A stretch of DNA of 64,000 bases from Lepidostoma basale (taxonomy: Eukaryota > Arthropoda > Insecta > Trichoptera > Lepidostomatidae), in NCBI GenBank assembly GCA_022606425.2, contig JAHDVF020000732.1:806001-870000 (forward strand), in the 5' to 3' direction. Shown in pieces: positions 11,226-23,539 of the stretch. The number at the start of each line of letters is the position of its first letter. Position 1 is the stretch's first letter. The notes under the pieces are model-generated. The model was not told where the DNA came from. It worked only from the letters and a program-made list of their open reading frames with translations, and did not search any database. The translations under genes and the position numbers were made by a program.

Positions 11226-13592
11226 ATACGTTTTTAGAGATATATATTTCCTATGAAGTGAAACACGCAGACACAATAGCCGAGAAACAATAACGACAAG
11301 TTAGAGACGCAAATAAACTTATCTCTTCGTTTCAGTTGAATTTCTGACTTCGCCTCCAGCCTCCACCTCCCCCGCAGTTGCTCCAGCATAGTTTAGCTAA
11401 GTTCTCGCAAGATCAACAAACTACCCCTGCCATCCCCCGGCCACCACCCCCCACATGAGCATGGCAGATATTCCTCCAGTCAACACAACTTCCACTAACA
11501 TGACAGACGCGTAATGTTCGCTTCTTTGATCAGTTACCTACATACGTATACCTGGGAAAAGTTTGCTAAAGAGGATAATGAAAATTCAGTTACCGTAATT
11601 CGTATGTTTATATTTTAAATAGAAAAGCCTGTAAACTTCCATTGTCACACTGCTGTTTATTAAATAAACCTTTTTGGTATATTTTCTCTCCCTGTAATAA
11701 CATTGGCGTAAGAAAGGCTCTACTAATGCTCGGGGGTTAGAGACTCGACCGCGAGGAGTAATGTATGATAGATGTTTATAGCGCGGGTAGATACACGAGG
11801 CAGAACACTGTCTGCGTGGTGCCAACACACCTGCACTGAGATTACCCAAATGATACTATAACAAGTAATTTTAAATAAATCAGCTCTGACAATAGTAACT
11901 CGATATATTATTGCGTAACATACAACATAAAGGGTTGCGATTATTGCAGCCCGAAGTCACCCGCGCATCACAAAGAATATATTCGAGTTGTCGAATAAAA
12001 TTATTGAAAAATATAATTCCTATTAATAAAAAAAACTAAATGCGTTTCCACAGAAAAACCTGAATTTACTAATAAAACAAAATGCAGGTGAATTTATCTT
12101 CAATCATTTGACGATTAGTTCATTTATTCTATGGAAAAAATGTAATGACACATGGACAAATTGTTCAATTGTGCCATCAGATAGGTTTATAAAATAACAA
12201 GCCTATTTCATTATCAATATTACATACTATCGTTTGTCGTTTAGACAGTATTTATCTTAAAAGTGATATTTTTGATTTACTGAACGCTTCATATAGAATT
12301 GAAATTTAACATAAAATGTTTTACTGTTATCAAAACAAGTCCAAGTCTAGGAGTTCCTCGTAGCCTGGAGGCAGCGAACGCTCCCTTTGTGTTCTGCGAG
12401 GAATTCCAGTTTTATGAAATGTTTATTAAAGCGCTCCTTGTGTTGCTCTGAACGTGCCTTCTTTCTGTGCTAAAATCTAGTTCATTATTTCCAGGCGCAC
12501 GCACGCGGCAGAAGACTGCTGCTGACGCGGATGATGCGATGTTAGTGCTAAAACTGTACAATCAACCACCTAATCTACGCAGGCACGCTCGTCCATAAAA
12601 TCCTCTCTTTTATAGCATCATGTAAAAATACGGAGAGAAAAATGATATTACTGTGAATTTTCATTTAGCATACAATTTCACAATAAAAAGTTTTTTCTCT
12701 TTGGCCGAACTCGATTTAGAAATCCTAGTGCGTTTACAAGATCGAGGATGGCCAGAAATAAATTATTCAAGGCTGTGCTTTTCCTATTAAGTTACACCAA
12801 GGTGATGTTATATTATTTAAATATCTTTGTACTGTAAGTGACTATTCTATTGAATCCGGTAAGTTTAGCTGAAAATGTATCTATTTGATATGACAGAAGG
12901 CAAGTTCGGCTTACATGCTTGGCAAATAACGGAATTTTGCAACTGGTAATCGGGGCACTGTCTAATAAATAATGGTGTAAACATGGCTACTCGAATTAAC
13001 CAAATTTTATGCTCATGCATGTGACATTAAAATTAAATAAGAAATAGACCCTTTATAGAAATGCTCCGGAAAATGTTTATCAATGTAAATGAAGAACTTC
13101 CTAACAGTTCATACTTCATCTCTTCCATTCACAAACAAAACGAACTCTAGCCCTCCGGTAGTACCCATTTGATTAAACGTATTAAAAGGAGAACACGAAC
13201 ACAAGAGAAAGGCTTATTATGCAATCGCAGCCGGTTCTATCTCCAATGAATAGAAGACTATAATAGGGAGTAGTGTTATATTGAGAAATGATGAAAAGGG
13301 CGAGCGTAGTTCCCGAGGGAATCTCGCCACACTTTTAATTAAAAGTCTCAAAAGTTTTCTTGTTTGCTTATGTACACAGAACATTTGAGACAGCAGACCG
13401 GTGATTTTCACATTATTTAACAGCAATTATCGACAAATAATATTTGATTATATCCGGTTACGAAAGATGACCGTAACTTTACCACAAGAATAAATATGTT
13501 TTGCTACGAATTTCGTTTATTCAATATAAAAACATATACAATAATTATTATATAATACCTAAATATACGTACCTAAATATATATACGTACGT
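11226..13592. other. Stretch without recognised genes
   Basis: Contains a C-rich patch (about 11355-11480). It also has an imperfect hairpin at 12350-12407, whose two 14-base arms (12/14 matches, 'ggagttcctcgtag' and its partner) are separated by 30 bases. No coding sequence or transposon is recognised. ORFs 11586-11849 and 13217-13426 (minus) lack motifs. Confidence 0.5.
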
Positions 13593-15488
13593 ATGTACCA
13601 AAACACAGGCCTAAGCTCTTCAAGAGAAGCCTGGGTGAGATTGCAGAATTCTTTTAGAGACCTGATCAAGAAGAAAAGATCGGAGTACTGGAAATGTAAA
13701 ATTGAATCGGAAAAGGAAAATCACCGACATCTATGGAATTCCGTTAAATTAGTACTCGGAAATAATCATCAAGAAAAGGCCTCTACCAAGTTATCTCCTC
13801 AGGACTTCGCCCAATTCTTTGAAGATAAAATCGCTGTGATTCGTGCAACGACTTCATCTACAACACCACCAACTTTCACGACATATGAGGGAAAACTTCT
13901 AACTAAATTTAATATCACAACACCTCAGGAAGTGATTAAACTTACCTTAAACGCACCTAATAAACAGTGTTCGCTTGATCCGATTCCGACATGGCTTCTC
14001 AAGAGATGCTGTCACCATGTTGCTCCATTTTTAGTCAAATTTTTTAACAAATCTCTTCTAACAGGACAAGTCCCCTTTTTGCTCAATAAAGCCATTGTTT
14101 CTCCCATATTAAAAAACCTCAACTAGATTCCGAAAATCTTAGTAACTTCCGGCCCGTCTCAAATCTACCTTTCATCTCTAAAGCTCTTGAAAAAATTGTA
14201 GCCTCCCAAATTTCTTATCACCTTTCGACAAATAATATTTTGTCTAAATTACAATCCGCCTACAGACGTTTCCATTCAACGGAGACGGGATTGCTTAGAG
14301 TCATGTCAGATTTAGTACTGGCAAACGAATCGGGCAAATTGGCACTGCTTTCCCTTCTGGACATGAGCGCTGCGTTTGATACAATTGATCACTCATATCT
14401 TATCCAACGATTAGCGATCACGTATGGTTTTAGAGGTAATGCCATAGACTGGCTAAATTCATATCTGTCAAGCTGTGCAGCTAGCAGGTAAAAAATCCTC
14501 ATTTACTAATATCCAATCTGGTGTGCCACAAGGCTCTGTTTTAGGACCCCTTTTATTTATCATGTTTACAAATGACGTTGCCAAAATAATAGAATCCTTT
14601 GGCCTCCTCTCACATTGCTATGCTGATGATCAGCAACTTTATTTTTTCTGCAACCCTGATGACACCAAACATCTTACGTCAATAACTGTCAACTGCATTG
14701 ATGCCATATCCAGATGGATGGCATCAAACAAACTTAAACTAAATCCATCCAAAACGGAATTTCTCTGGACTTCTTCCGCAAAGCGTCAACATCTTATCGA
14801 TCATTCCTCAATTTCAACAGCTGACAATGATATCGTTCCCAAAAACTCAACAAAGCTTCTTGGTGTTTATCTTGACGCAAATCTGTCTCTAAAATCCCAA
14901 ATTAATAACACGGTCAGCGCTAGTTTCTTCCACCTAAGACGATTAAAATCCGTCAAAAGGAGTATTCCCCATGACACTTTCAAAACTCTTGTAAATTCCT
15001 TCGTTGTGTCACGACTTGATTATTGTAATGGAATTCATGCAAACATTCCAAAACAACAAGTAAACAAACTTCAATCTGCGTTCAATGCAGCAGCAAGGCT
15101 CATTAAAGGCATTCCAAAAAAGTCACATATAACACAACATCTCAAAGAACTTCACTGGCTTAAAAGTCCAGAAAGAATCCAGTATAAACTCTGCTGGACA
15201 GTCTTCAAAGCGCTACATGGAATGGCGCCAAGTTATATATCTGAACTCTGTATAACGGACAGCCTAAATTCACGGAAATCCACACTTCGCTCGGCAAACT
15301 CCTCAGCAATAGGAAGATTAGTTGAGCCGAAGCGTTGCCCCAGTACAAATTTCGGGGATCGAGCGTTCGCGGTAGCCGGTCCATCAGCTTGGAACAATCT
15401 CCCTTCACACCTTAGATGCATAAATGATCCGACAGATTTCAGATCTAAATTGAAAACCCATCTTTTTCATATTTCATACCCAATTTAA
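13593..15488 (+). pseudogene. L2/CR1-type reverse transcriptase, two frameshifts
   Basis: Three overlapping frames together make one RT. The first (13593-14126) carries LWNSVKLVLG, FAQFFEDKI and SLDPIPTWLLKRC. The second (about 14115-14491) carries NFRPVSNLPFISKALEKIVA, QSAYRRFHSTET and the catalytic LLDMSAAFDTIDH. The third (14475-15488) carries GVPQGSVLGPLLFIMFTNDV, the YADD active-site box in CYADDQQLY, LGVYLDANLSLKSQI, SRLDYCNGI, and the C-terminal FGDRAFAVAGPSAWNNLPS. The first frameshift is near the A run at 14109-14114 and the second near 14485-14492. Motif order and C-terminus point to the L2/CR1 group rather than RTE. The endonuclease domain is missing (5' truncation). Apart from the two shifts the RT is open, so decay is moderate. 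Confidence 0.9.
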
Positions 15489-15655
15489 ACATTTATACTT
15501 TGTTCTACTATACTTTTAAACCGATCGGTTTTTAAGCGGTCACATTTAGATTTTTAGATTTAAAACACGTCTTAATGCCCCCTTGAGGTGATTACCTCAC
15601 AAAACGGCGCTTTAAAAGTTAGCATATTATTATTATTATTAAATATTTGGATTCA
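13593..15655 (+). mobile_element. L2/CR1-type LINE copy with (ATT)n tail
   Basis: The 5'-truncated insertion comprises the reverse transcriptase pseudogene (13593-15488), a short 3' UTR, and an (ATT)n/(TTA)n microsatellite at about 15629-15652. The UTR includes the small palindrome 'tgaggtgattacctca' (about 15584-15599). No target-site duplication was identified with confidence. A palindromic PLE-type end begins immediately downstream. Two further decayed copies of the same family lie at 43960-44135 and 53346-53635. Confidence 0.85.
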
Positions 15656-15660
15656 TTCCA

Positions 15661-15775
15661 CTTGTTTTTTAGCTTCTACTTACATTGTAGCTTCCTGTCA
15701 TCTTCTGGTGCTGACTTCCAGAAGATGGTAACGAGCTGCCGAAACAATAAATAGGTGGAATAAAACTGAATACTT
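15661..15775. repeat. Palindromic PLE-type 3' end
   Basis: The plus-strand motif at 15718-15745 reads CCAGAAGATGGTAACGAGC, TGCCGAAAC: a GATG start, a GGYA/TGCC stem, then CGAAAC, followed by AATAAAT and AATAAAAC. Its partner in inverted orientation starts with 'catcttctgg' at 15699-15708, with a decayed extension to about 15661. The related single copy at 20530-20600 shares the GATGGC...GCCGAAAC core. Confidence 0.6.
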
Positions 15776-18724
15776 ACTACAAAAGGTTGTTTTACTATTA
15801 AGATTTAGGATGAATTTCTACCAAGGTATTTCTATTAACAACATACATACATACATACCCTTGACAGACATATTTTAATTACTACATAATGTTATATTGT
15901 AGTAAATTATAAAGTACGTATCTGTCAATGGTGTTAAGATTTATATTAAAATTTCTATTTTTGCATTAATCTTTAAAAAAAAGCTGTTTGTATTATAGAA
16001 TATCAATATATAAAACTCTCAAATTTCAAATATAAAACGTGGTTTCTAATTTCAACTTCGCCTCGAAATATTTTTCATAAATCCGAATTCTCGCCGCTGT
16101 GCGGATTACATTTCAGTTGGGACGTTCACCTCGAGGCACGAGCTCATTATTCGTACACCTCGCCCATGCGGGGCACACTTCGCAGAACTTAGCAACCAAT
16201 TTTCCACTGAACGGGTTTCTTCATCAGCGTGCATGAATAATTGAATTACACCTCTCGAATTGAAGATATTACTTCTTCAATAGAGCCCTTATTCAATATC
16301 ACTCTCATTCCAGATATCGCTTCAAATTTGCACTTATGCCGAGGAGGGCCATTAATCTATACGCTGGAATTGGAAGTGATCACTCCTGGAGACAGCGCCG
16401 CCTTACAGACGTCGACATCTTATATCGGGAATTCGTTCTGATACATTTGTTTTTCAAACTGTTATTTTCGTTTAACTATTTTGTGTCCAAATGAGTAGTC
16501 AAAATATTTTTAGTTTTTGTGAAATAATTATAAAAATTAATTCGGACAATATGAAAAAAAATATGTATTATTTTTATTATTATTCCACTATTTTATATAA
16601 AAAAAAATTAATCAAACTAGATACATACTATAAAATTGGTTTATTTTTTTTTTTAAATGAACTTTTGCTAAGAAATCTCAATTAACAACATTAATTATTT
16701 AGAATAATTTAATTTATTTTAATGATTTTTTTTAGAATTTACAATAAGAAATTAATACCGAAATCAAAATTGTGGTACGTAAAAGCACTTTTAAGAAAAG
16801 GAAACATGCTAAAGATCAGTAGATATTCTGGGCTGGGGAGGGAGAAGCTTGCATGCGAGTGACTTTAATCCTCTATCAGGCAGACATACAGAAGTAAGAT
16901 ACCAATAAAATGAGAAATTGGCCAAGTCAATGATAGATTCCCACTAATTCCATTACCGATAATTAAATCCTTTAAGGCTAGCTATATTCAGATTTAAGTT
17001 TACAGAAACAAAACATAGTGTGACCTTTATTATGAACCTAGTTTTATATCACCTTGAACTAAGTGGTGCATTTCAAAATAATTATTATAATCTGAGTATA
17101 GTCTAAAAGCTGTGGAGCGTTCTGAATTTGAATTCAAAATTACTTAAAATGTTGATCTATTAGAATATTTTATCATGTCTTTAATCCTTTAATAATGCTT
17201 TTAGCAATATTTAACCCGACAGCAACTTAAATCTTTCGATAATCGGAGAAAATCTGACAACCTGAATAAAAACTTCTAAAACTTGATCAAGTTTCCGAGA
17301 TTATCCGTAGGAAAGCATTTACGCGGATTTATTACGAGTTGATCCGATAGCCAAGTTCAATCTGAGTGTCATTGATTTCATAAATTCAAATCCTTAATTT
17401 CAAAATAAGAAGTTCATTTTAATATCTCTTGAAATTGTTATCAGATATTGCGCTCCTCGGGTACGCTTTATAAATCTCTCTCCGTGAGCTATTTAGTTTG
17501 TAAATGAAATGAATGCCGCGACACGCAACTGCCACGACACCGGGAGTGTAGAATGAGAAATAATCGAATAACTCATATCTAACTTAACGATTGCATAAAT
17601 GTCGCACAATACGAGTATTAAGGCCACGAATATTCCGGCTTCGTAAAATCAATCAAATAGAAACTTTCGAGATTTTCTTATTTTCCCTTGAATAAAAGCT
17701 AGTGCTCTTTGTGTATCTTGAATATTGGATATCTTTTAAGCAATAAATATTCTTATACTAAAGATCCGTTGACTGTGTTATACAGTACCGAGAATTTCTA
17801 TTATATTTTTCTCATCCTAAAAGCGTTCGAATCTTTAATCGCATTATATGGGAAGGAAAATATAGGATCCGTTTAAAATTAATGAAGCATCGGTACAGCT
17901 TTCAGTCGATCCTATCGACCCGCCCGGGCGGATTCCAGATTGTTCTTGAAATGAAAGGTTTACGAAATGTTCGTCTCATAATATATTATACTATTTGCAG
18001 AGAAAGCCAATTCTGATTTTCTGACGCTGATTAAAAATCGTTCAGAGAGGTTAACTGGTGACTTTACCTACGGAAGGAAAGAAAAATGACTATAGCTAAA
18101 TATGTAGTCGTTCTGCCTGACATTCATTTCATTTGCATGATTGGCCTTTACCTAAGTGCACAGGTTTGCGTTATGTAGACCTATTAGTTTCGAATGCTAC
18201 AGCAAGTATCTCAACTCAGGGAGTGTAGTATAGTTATGCACAAAAAGAGTAAGAATATGACTATTGTAATGGCTAAAGATGAACATATTTGTAATAAGCC
18301 CGTTTCCATTTTTATTATTTTTTCACTGAGTATTGTACTCAGTGTCTGATATGAGGTTCAAACAATACCCCGTTTAAAGAGATAATGAAATTACGTTGTT
18401 ACAAAGATACCCAGAAATTACATTTGCAAATCAACCATTTGTCCGCTGTTTGTGTGCATATTGACTATTTGCACTCTTCAATTACCTTTATTGGTATGAC
18501 ACCAGGTGCCCGCATATTAGCACAAGTGGTGTCGTGTACTGTAGTTGCGGGCGATACATTATAGATGTGCAAATTAGCTCGCGTGCGGTGCGCGTTAGGT
18601 AAGGTTGTATCCGGTGCAAGGGCCAATTCTAGTTATATTGCTTATTTGATTTGATAGAAATCAATAACATTTCAGCTAAACGAATTGTTAATGACTAATT
18701 TTAATGAATGGGTTATTTTTATAA
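15776..18724. other. Stretch without recognised genes
   Basis: AT-rich with a (CATA)n microsatellite near 15848-15868. A slightly GC-richer patch lies at 16080-16170 and another at 17900-17930. Octamer TACGAGTA lies at about 17610. ORFs 16241-16441 and 16491-16685 show no motif. Nothing else is recognised. Confidence 0.5.
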
Positions 18725-19490
18725 TCTTCATCATCAGCCATTAGTCGTCATCAGACCATCTTGCTTGTGTTCTGCCCAGGTTTCTGCGGCTGATTCTCTG
18801 TCGTTACTCTAGGATGCGTCTAATCCACAGATCATCCGTTGTTTTCACTACACGGTCGACCCAATTCCACTTCAATGAACCTATTTTGCACGCCGCATTG
18901 GCAACTTTGGTCCTTTCTCTGATCCATTCATTGTGTTTTCTGTCCCGTAAACTGATGTTCAACTCCTCCTTGCTCACTGGTTCACTCACTGAGTCGTTGT
19001 ACTGTGTTTTTTGTAAACGTGGTGGTTTCAATCCCGTATGTTCGTACTATAAGGATGTTCTTAGGAATCGTTTTGACCTGAGAATTTAGGACAGTTTACC
19101 GAAAACAGCCCAAACGTCCGATCTCCGCTTCTTGATGGTCTCTGCCAAGTGTCCCAGATCTATTATATAATGTCCCAGAAATGTCCCAGATCTATTATAT
19201 ATATGCATCAACTCTCTCAAGAATTTTTCTCCCTTCCATCACTGGTTGCGGTTGCTCTGAAGTACACCTCATTTATTATTCTTTTAGAATATTTCATTTT
19301 CATGTCCATAGAACACGAAAGATAATATAATTTATATTCTTAAGCATCAATTCCAGTTTTTTAAATAATATTATCTGCAGAATGATATCATCTGCAAATA
19401 TCAAATTGGTCAATAATTCGACATCAATATTTATTTTTTGGGGTAGTGTCCCTTCAAACTCCCCTTTTAATACTCGTATCTATCTTTTGA
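18725..19490 (-). pseudogene. RTE/BovB-like LINE, RT and C-terminal fragment
   Basis: On the minus strand from about 19460, NLIFADDIIL gives the RT active-site FADD box. After a decayed stretch comes NISLRDRKHNEWIRERTKVA, then GSLKWNWVDRVVKTTDDLWI and LGRTQARWSDD. The block LRDR(I/K)RN...RTKV...LKW.WAGH...GRP..RW.DD is characteristic of RTE/BovB-type EN-RT proteins. Multiple stops and frameshifts break it. A 32-bp-period duplication of 'gtcccagatctattatata' (19151 and 19183) lies inside it. Confidence 0.75.
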
Positions 19491-20029
19491 GTGGCTTCAT
19501 GTAGTATTGTCGTATTGTAATACTTTTTTATAATAATTGATCAAATCTATAAAACTGGTTATTATTTCTTGAGCTATAAAATAATAATCTAACAGTTAAG
19601 ATCTTACCACTTCGTACGTGGTGTCCATCCTACAGGTAATATTTGTCCTCGAGAAGGGACACTTCTGCCCACAAAACATTCAAGATGTATTTCTACCGAA
19701 ACAGAAAACATTCTTGTTCCGTGGCATGCACACACCTATAGTGCTGTTTAGAACCTGGTTTATGTAAGGAAATTTTGTGTTATTCGGAATTTATATACAC
19801 TTTAGCAGACATTTTCATGTTCTTTGGTTGGTAGGAATATTAGGTCACTACTTGAAGGGATATATTATAAATCATAATAAAAGTAAAACTAAATAACACA
19901 AAGAAAAATAAAGAAACGATTAATTATTATCTATCGCACATTATATGTCGAAGTTCAGAAATACGGTATATTATATGTAAATACGTACATAAACATTTAG
20001 ATAATTAACGACTTTAGTAATAAACCGAG
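19491..20029. other. Stretch without recognised genes
   Basis: AT-rich. The octamer TACTCGTA near 19471 lies just inside the preceding element's edge. No coding sequence or repeat is recognised. Confidence 0.5.
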
Positions 20030-20110
20030 AGGGGTTCGGGGTTGGGGAGTTGTTCCGTCTGGCACAGGACAGGGTGATAGCCGACGTCGCGGGGACCTAA
20101 CATGGCACTC
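20030..20110 (+). mobile_element. RTE-type LINE, extreme 3' end
   Basis: A plus-strand frame reads ELFRLAQDRVIADVAGT and a stop, followed by 'catggcactcgatagaag'. This matches the C-terminus of the larger element at 44735-46515 (ELFRTAQDREEFTRVIANVG). It is a heavily 5'-truncated copy of about 80 bases. The copy at 30441-30565 starts at nearly the same point. Confidence 0.65.
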
Positions 20111-20529
20111 GATAGAAGTAATAATCCCAGATTTTGGTATTAAAAAAAACTATGAGGTATTTATAAAATATGTGAAAATTAATTTTCCTGTGTACCTACA
20201 CCACTCAGTAATTTGCTTTTGAACAAGCTACAGATTGTTCGGGGGTTCTTCTCCTCAATGTTGGCGAGGAATGTGCCGTGAATTCATCGAGCTGAGTAAT
20301 ATGTAGTCGGCATCTCGGCCAGTTTCCTTCACCCGAGCACAATGTTGAAGCGTTATGGCATCCAATTACAAAATTTTATAAATATTTTAAATATAAAAAA
20401 GAAACGTAACACAAATTAATGAGACAATCCCTTCTAGTGAATATTTCATAAAAAAAAATATAAATAATAATCATGAAAACAAAAAAAAAAATTGATACAA
20501 AATTTCTTTATTACTCGTATTATGTATTT
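20111..20529. other. Stretch without recognised genes
   Basis: No coding sequence or repeat recognised. Long A runs occur near 20450-20490, and octamer TACTCGTA at about 20512. Confidence 0.5.
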
Positions 20530-20600
20530 AGCGTGCTTCCACTTGTGTTTATGTTCGACCGGTTTCGGCAACTTGCTGCCATCTTCTGGTACCTACATCA
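20530..20600 (-). repeat. PLE-type 3' end, single motif
   Basis: The minus strand reads CCAGAAGATGGCAGCAAG then TTGCCGAAACCGGTCGAAC, followed by ATAAACACAAGTGGAAGC. That is GATG, a GGCA/TTGCC stem, CGAAAC, and ATAAA. It is a solo copy. Confidence 0.6.
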
Positions 20601-21344
20601 AAATTTATTTGGTTTATATAATAAATGATAGTGGTGGAAATTAAACTTTTTTTTCCTGATTCTAAATAATGCATTACTGTTATTAAGTTGTACTTAAAAT
20701 GATTCTATGCAATGTAAATTTTGGGTTAATTTGTTTACTATATAATTAAAAAGCAATTACTAGGGTGGCTAATTCTTGGAATGATTCTATATACCTAATG
20801 TGATTTTTGTGTTTGAGATAATTAAGTTTAAATATTTCAAATGTCTCGTGGCCCGGCTACTGCTGTCTTGGAATTTCCCCCTGGAGTTCTGAAACAAAGA
20901 TAATTACGGCAGAATACATATTCTTTAGAAGGTGCATAAGTTCCTATTAGTTAAATAAAGGTTGAGATTGAATTTTATTGTTTACAATGGATATAAGAGT
21001 AGTGAATGTACGTGCATAAATTGATCGTTTAATATCGTTTTCTGCGTGTTATTTTTTAAGCGGTTAATTTCTAATATTTGTAACCTATCTAATTTTGGGC
21101 CTTTAGGTTACACATGTAAAATATTAGCGGTGTTGTTATTGTAAAAGGTATGATTTGACTCTATTAAATGTTTTGCAAAATTAGAATTATCTTTTTGATA
21201 AAGCCAGCTACTAGTGTTCTTTTATTCTTATTTTAGAGGCTCAACAGGAATAGCTCACATAATATTTTAATACCAAAATAAGAAATAGCATAAAGAATCA
21301 TAACATACATGAACCCTTCACATTACACAAGTATATTTTTATTT
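20601..21344. other. Stretch without recognised genes
   Basis: AT-rich. No motif, repeat or open frame worth reporting was seen. Confidence 0.5.
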
Positions 21345-21570
21345 ACCTGCAAAATACCCTAAGAAATACGGAACACCCAGATTAATTTAATGGAGACCAC
21401 GGGCAAATAAAAGAGGTGTCGGAAGGCCACAGAAGAGATGGGTCGACGGCGTAGCCTCAATAGCGGGTCAAGTGCGTGAGAAAGGAGAGCGATAGGAAGA
21501 AGTGAAAACGTTTGGAAGGGGCCTATATCCAGCAATGGAGATATCAAGACTGAGGAAGAAGCATAATATC
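21345..21570 (+). mobile_element. RTE-like LINE, 3' end fragment
   Basis: The plus strand carries KRGVGRPQKRWVDGVASIAG, then a stop-broken tail EEVKTFGRGLYPAM and GAGGAAGAAG at the end. GRPQKRWVDD...AG...W...GLYP is the usual C-terminus of an RTE-type or related EN-RT LINE. 5' truncated. Confidence 0.65.
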
Positions 21571-22442
21571 CGCCAGATAATAATATAAATTCAATTCATT
21601 TAATCGAAATATTTAGAAAAAGTTTTTTTCCTAGTATTAAAAGGGTAAAAGGGAGATCTAAGAAGAATCAACCATATTGAAATCGTATGAGTGTCATCTA
21701 AAATATTTATTTAGGTACCTATTTTCATGATGAATTTACGAAACTTCTCTTAAACTAATCAACTAATCAGTTTTAATCGAACTCTGATTCCATAGACTAT
21801 CACGACTAAAGCAGAACATCCTACCTCTCTAGTAATCACCTGGATTAGTGCCAAAACAGATAGGATGTTTAAAATATTAAAGTCCACTTATTTTCTATGG
21901 TCAGTAACGTATGTTTCCATTATAAAAAAGAGCTCATTGTATTTTAAAAATGGAAATAATATAATAGTTATTATCATAATTTAAATTATTTCAAATAGAT
22001 TATTAGGTCGAACCAAAGTAAGATCGTTCTATTTCAGAAAGATAAGATCCTTAGAGCACTTTTCTAACGAGCTGCACTTTCACGCAGGTTATTTCCGTGG
22101 GGGCCGAGTTCGCGCCAGCCCGCAATGCAAATACAGAGGTAATTGCTTAAGCGAAGGTTAAAGGCAAAATTGAATTATTACAATTGTATTACTCACAAAT
22201 GTACATTTATTAATATCGTATAAATCTGATACTGGTAAAATAAAATCTTATCGCATTGTGCTCCAATACGTATTTTCAAAAGTAAAAAAAGGCTTTTGTT
22301 ATTTCTTTAACAAGGATGTAAGACTCCATATTAAATCATTATTATGAATGAAAATGTAAGTTTTCTTAAGGTGTTTTCATATTTTATGAAAATGCAATAT
22401 TTTGACATTGTAATTGAAATAATCATGTTTAGAATAATAAGT
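21571..22442. other. Stretch without recognised genes
   Basis: No coding sequence recognised. A short GC-richer patch lies at 22088-22130. Confidence 0.5.
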
Positions 22443-23015
22443 GACTAACTAACTAACTAACTAACTAACCATCACGCCATTTCCCCGGAGGGGTAGGCAG
22501 AGAGGATGGATCGCCACACTGGCCTGTCCTGGCATACCTCTCGAGCTTCCTCTACATCCATACATCTTACCATGCACGCATGCCGCCTTTTAGTAATTGA
22601 TTAATTTGGTCATGCCATGTTTTCCTCGGTCGTCCTCGGCTTCTTTTCCCACTCACGCTGCTTGTGTACAACTTTTTAACCATTCTACTCTCATCCATTC
22701 GTTCCATATGTCCGAACCATCTCAGGGATCCTATTTTAATTTTATTCATGATGCAGTCATCTGCCTTACATTTCTTTCTTATTTCATCGTTCGGTATTCT
22801 ATCATACAACGTTTTCCCGCACATTCTTCTCAGTGATCTCATTTCTACGGCGTTTATTCTGCACATTTGATTCATCTTTCTTTCCATTCCTCCTCTTACA
22901 TTCCACGTACCAATCCGGCACTCCACCCTCCTCTGTTCGCCATCTCGGGAGATGCGGCGTGATGGGTTGCGTGCCTCATCGCCACCTATAGGCATTACTC
23001 CCGCGCCCACTTAAT
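22443..23015 (-). pseudogene. LINE family A, copy 2: internally deleted, EN start joined to C-terminus
   Basis: The minus-strand frame 23010-22567 (147 aa) begins MGAGVMPIGGDEARNPS and reaches CRIGTWNVRGGMERK, which is the opening of an AP-like endonuclease domain (IGTWNVR). It then passes straight into MCRINAVEMRSLRRMCGKT, WFGHMERMDESRM and RSRGRPRKTW, the family's C-terminal region. The whole RT and most of EN are therefore absent, yet the junction keeps the frame open. Shortly after GGMRAW a frameshift occurs; LSAYPSGEMA can still be read in another frame. The 3' tail is (GTTA)n, seen as (TAAC)n at 22445-22469. The 5' end near 23015 may be close to the true element start. Confidence 0.8.
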
Positions 23016-23214
23016 ATTGATACATTATACAGCTAAGAAATAATGTACTACTAATAATAATAACAATCTATATAATACAAAAATAAACTTATTACGACAT
23101 TCCGGGTAAGTGACGCTTAGCCAAAACTGCGTTTTAAAAAACCCGACACAGTAACGTTATCATCGAAATTATATAGTTTTAAATGATAATTAAATACAAG
23201 GATGATTTTTGACG

Positions 23215-23345
23215 ACTTCCACTTTTGTCTTTAGCTCGACAGCGACCGGTTTCGCTAGGCTCGCTGGCATCGACAGAGTGGTCTGATGCCAGCGAGCCTG
23301 GTGAAGCCGGTCGCTGTCGAAATAAAGACAAAACTCGAAGTAGTT
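23215..23345. repeat. Palindromic PLE-type ends, tail to tail
   Basis: Two arms of about 50 bases face each other. The left arm (23219-23278, minus) reads GATGCCAGCGAGCC then TAGCGAAACCGGTCGCTGTCG on the reverse strand. The right arm (23279-23335, plus) reads GATGCCAGCGAGCC then TGGTGAAGCCGGTCGCTGTCG, followed by AAATAAAGACAAAACTCGAAG. The shared ends 'gtcgctgtcga' and 'aaagacaaaa' show they are the same sequence inverted. A single related copy lies at 35245-35330 (minus). The right arm has GAAGC in place of CGAAAC. Confidence 0.65.
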
Positions 23346-23539
23346 AAAAAAACATCGTTTAATTGAAATGAACTTCCGTCAAGAGATTTCTGTAAAATCA
23401 TTTGATTATCTTATATAGTTTTAACTAAATATCTGTGTTACGTTCAGATCTGTACAATGGACCATATTAAAAGCTAGAATGAAGAAAACACCAGACTTAC
23501 ATAACCATTAAATAGCATCTATCATGTCAACATTTGAAT

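Noticed and set aside
15205..15421. Minus-strand ORFs inside the L2-type element
   Set aside because: They are antisense shadows of the RT reading frame.
22445..22469. (TAAC)n tracts (also 31911, 40829, 46622) as telomeric repeat or CRISPR-like array
   Set aside because: Insect telomere repeat is TTAGG, not GTTA. The tracts sit exactly at the 3' ends of LINE copies and have no spacers, so they are LINE tails.
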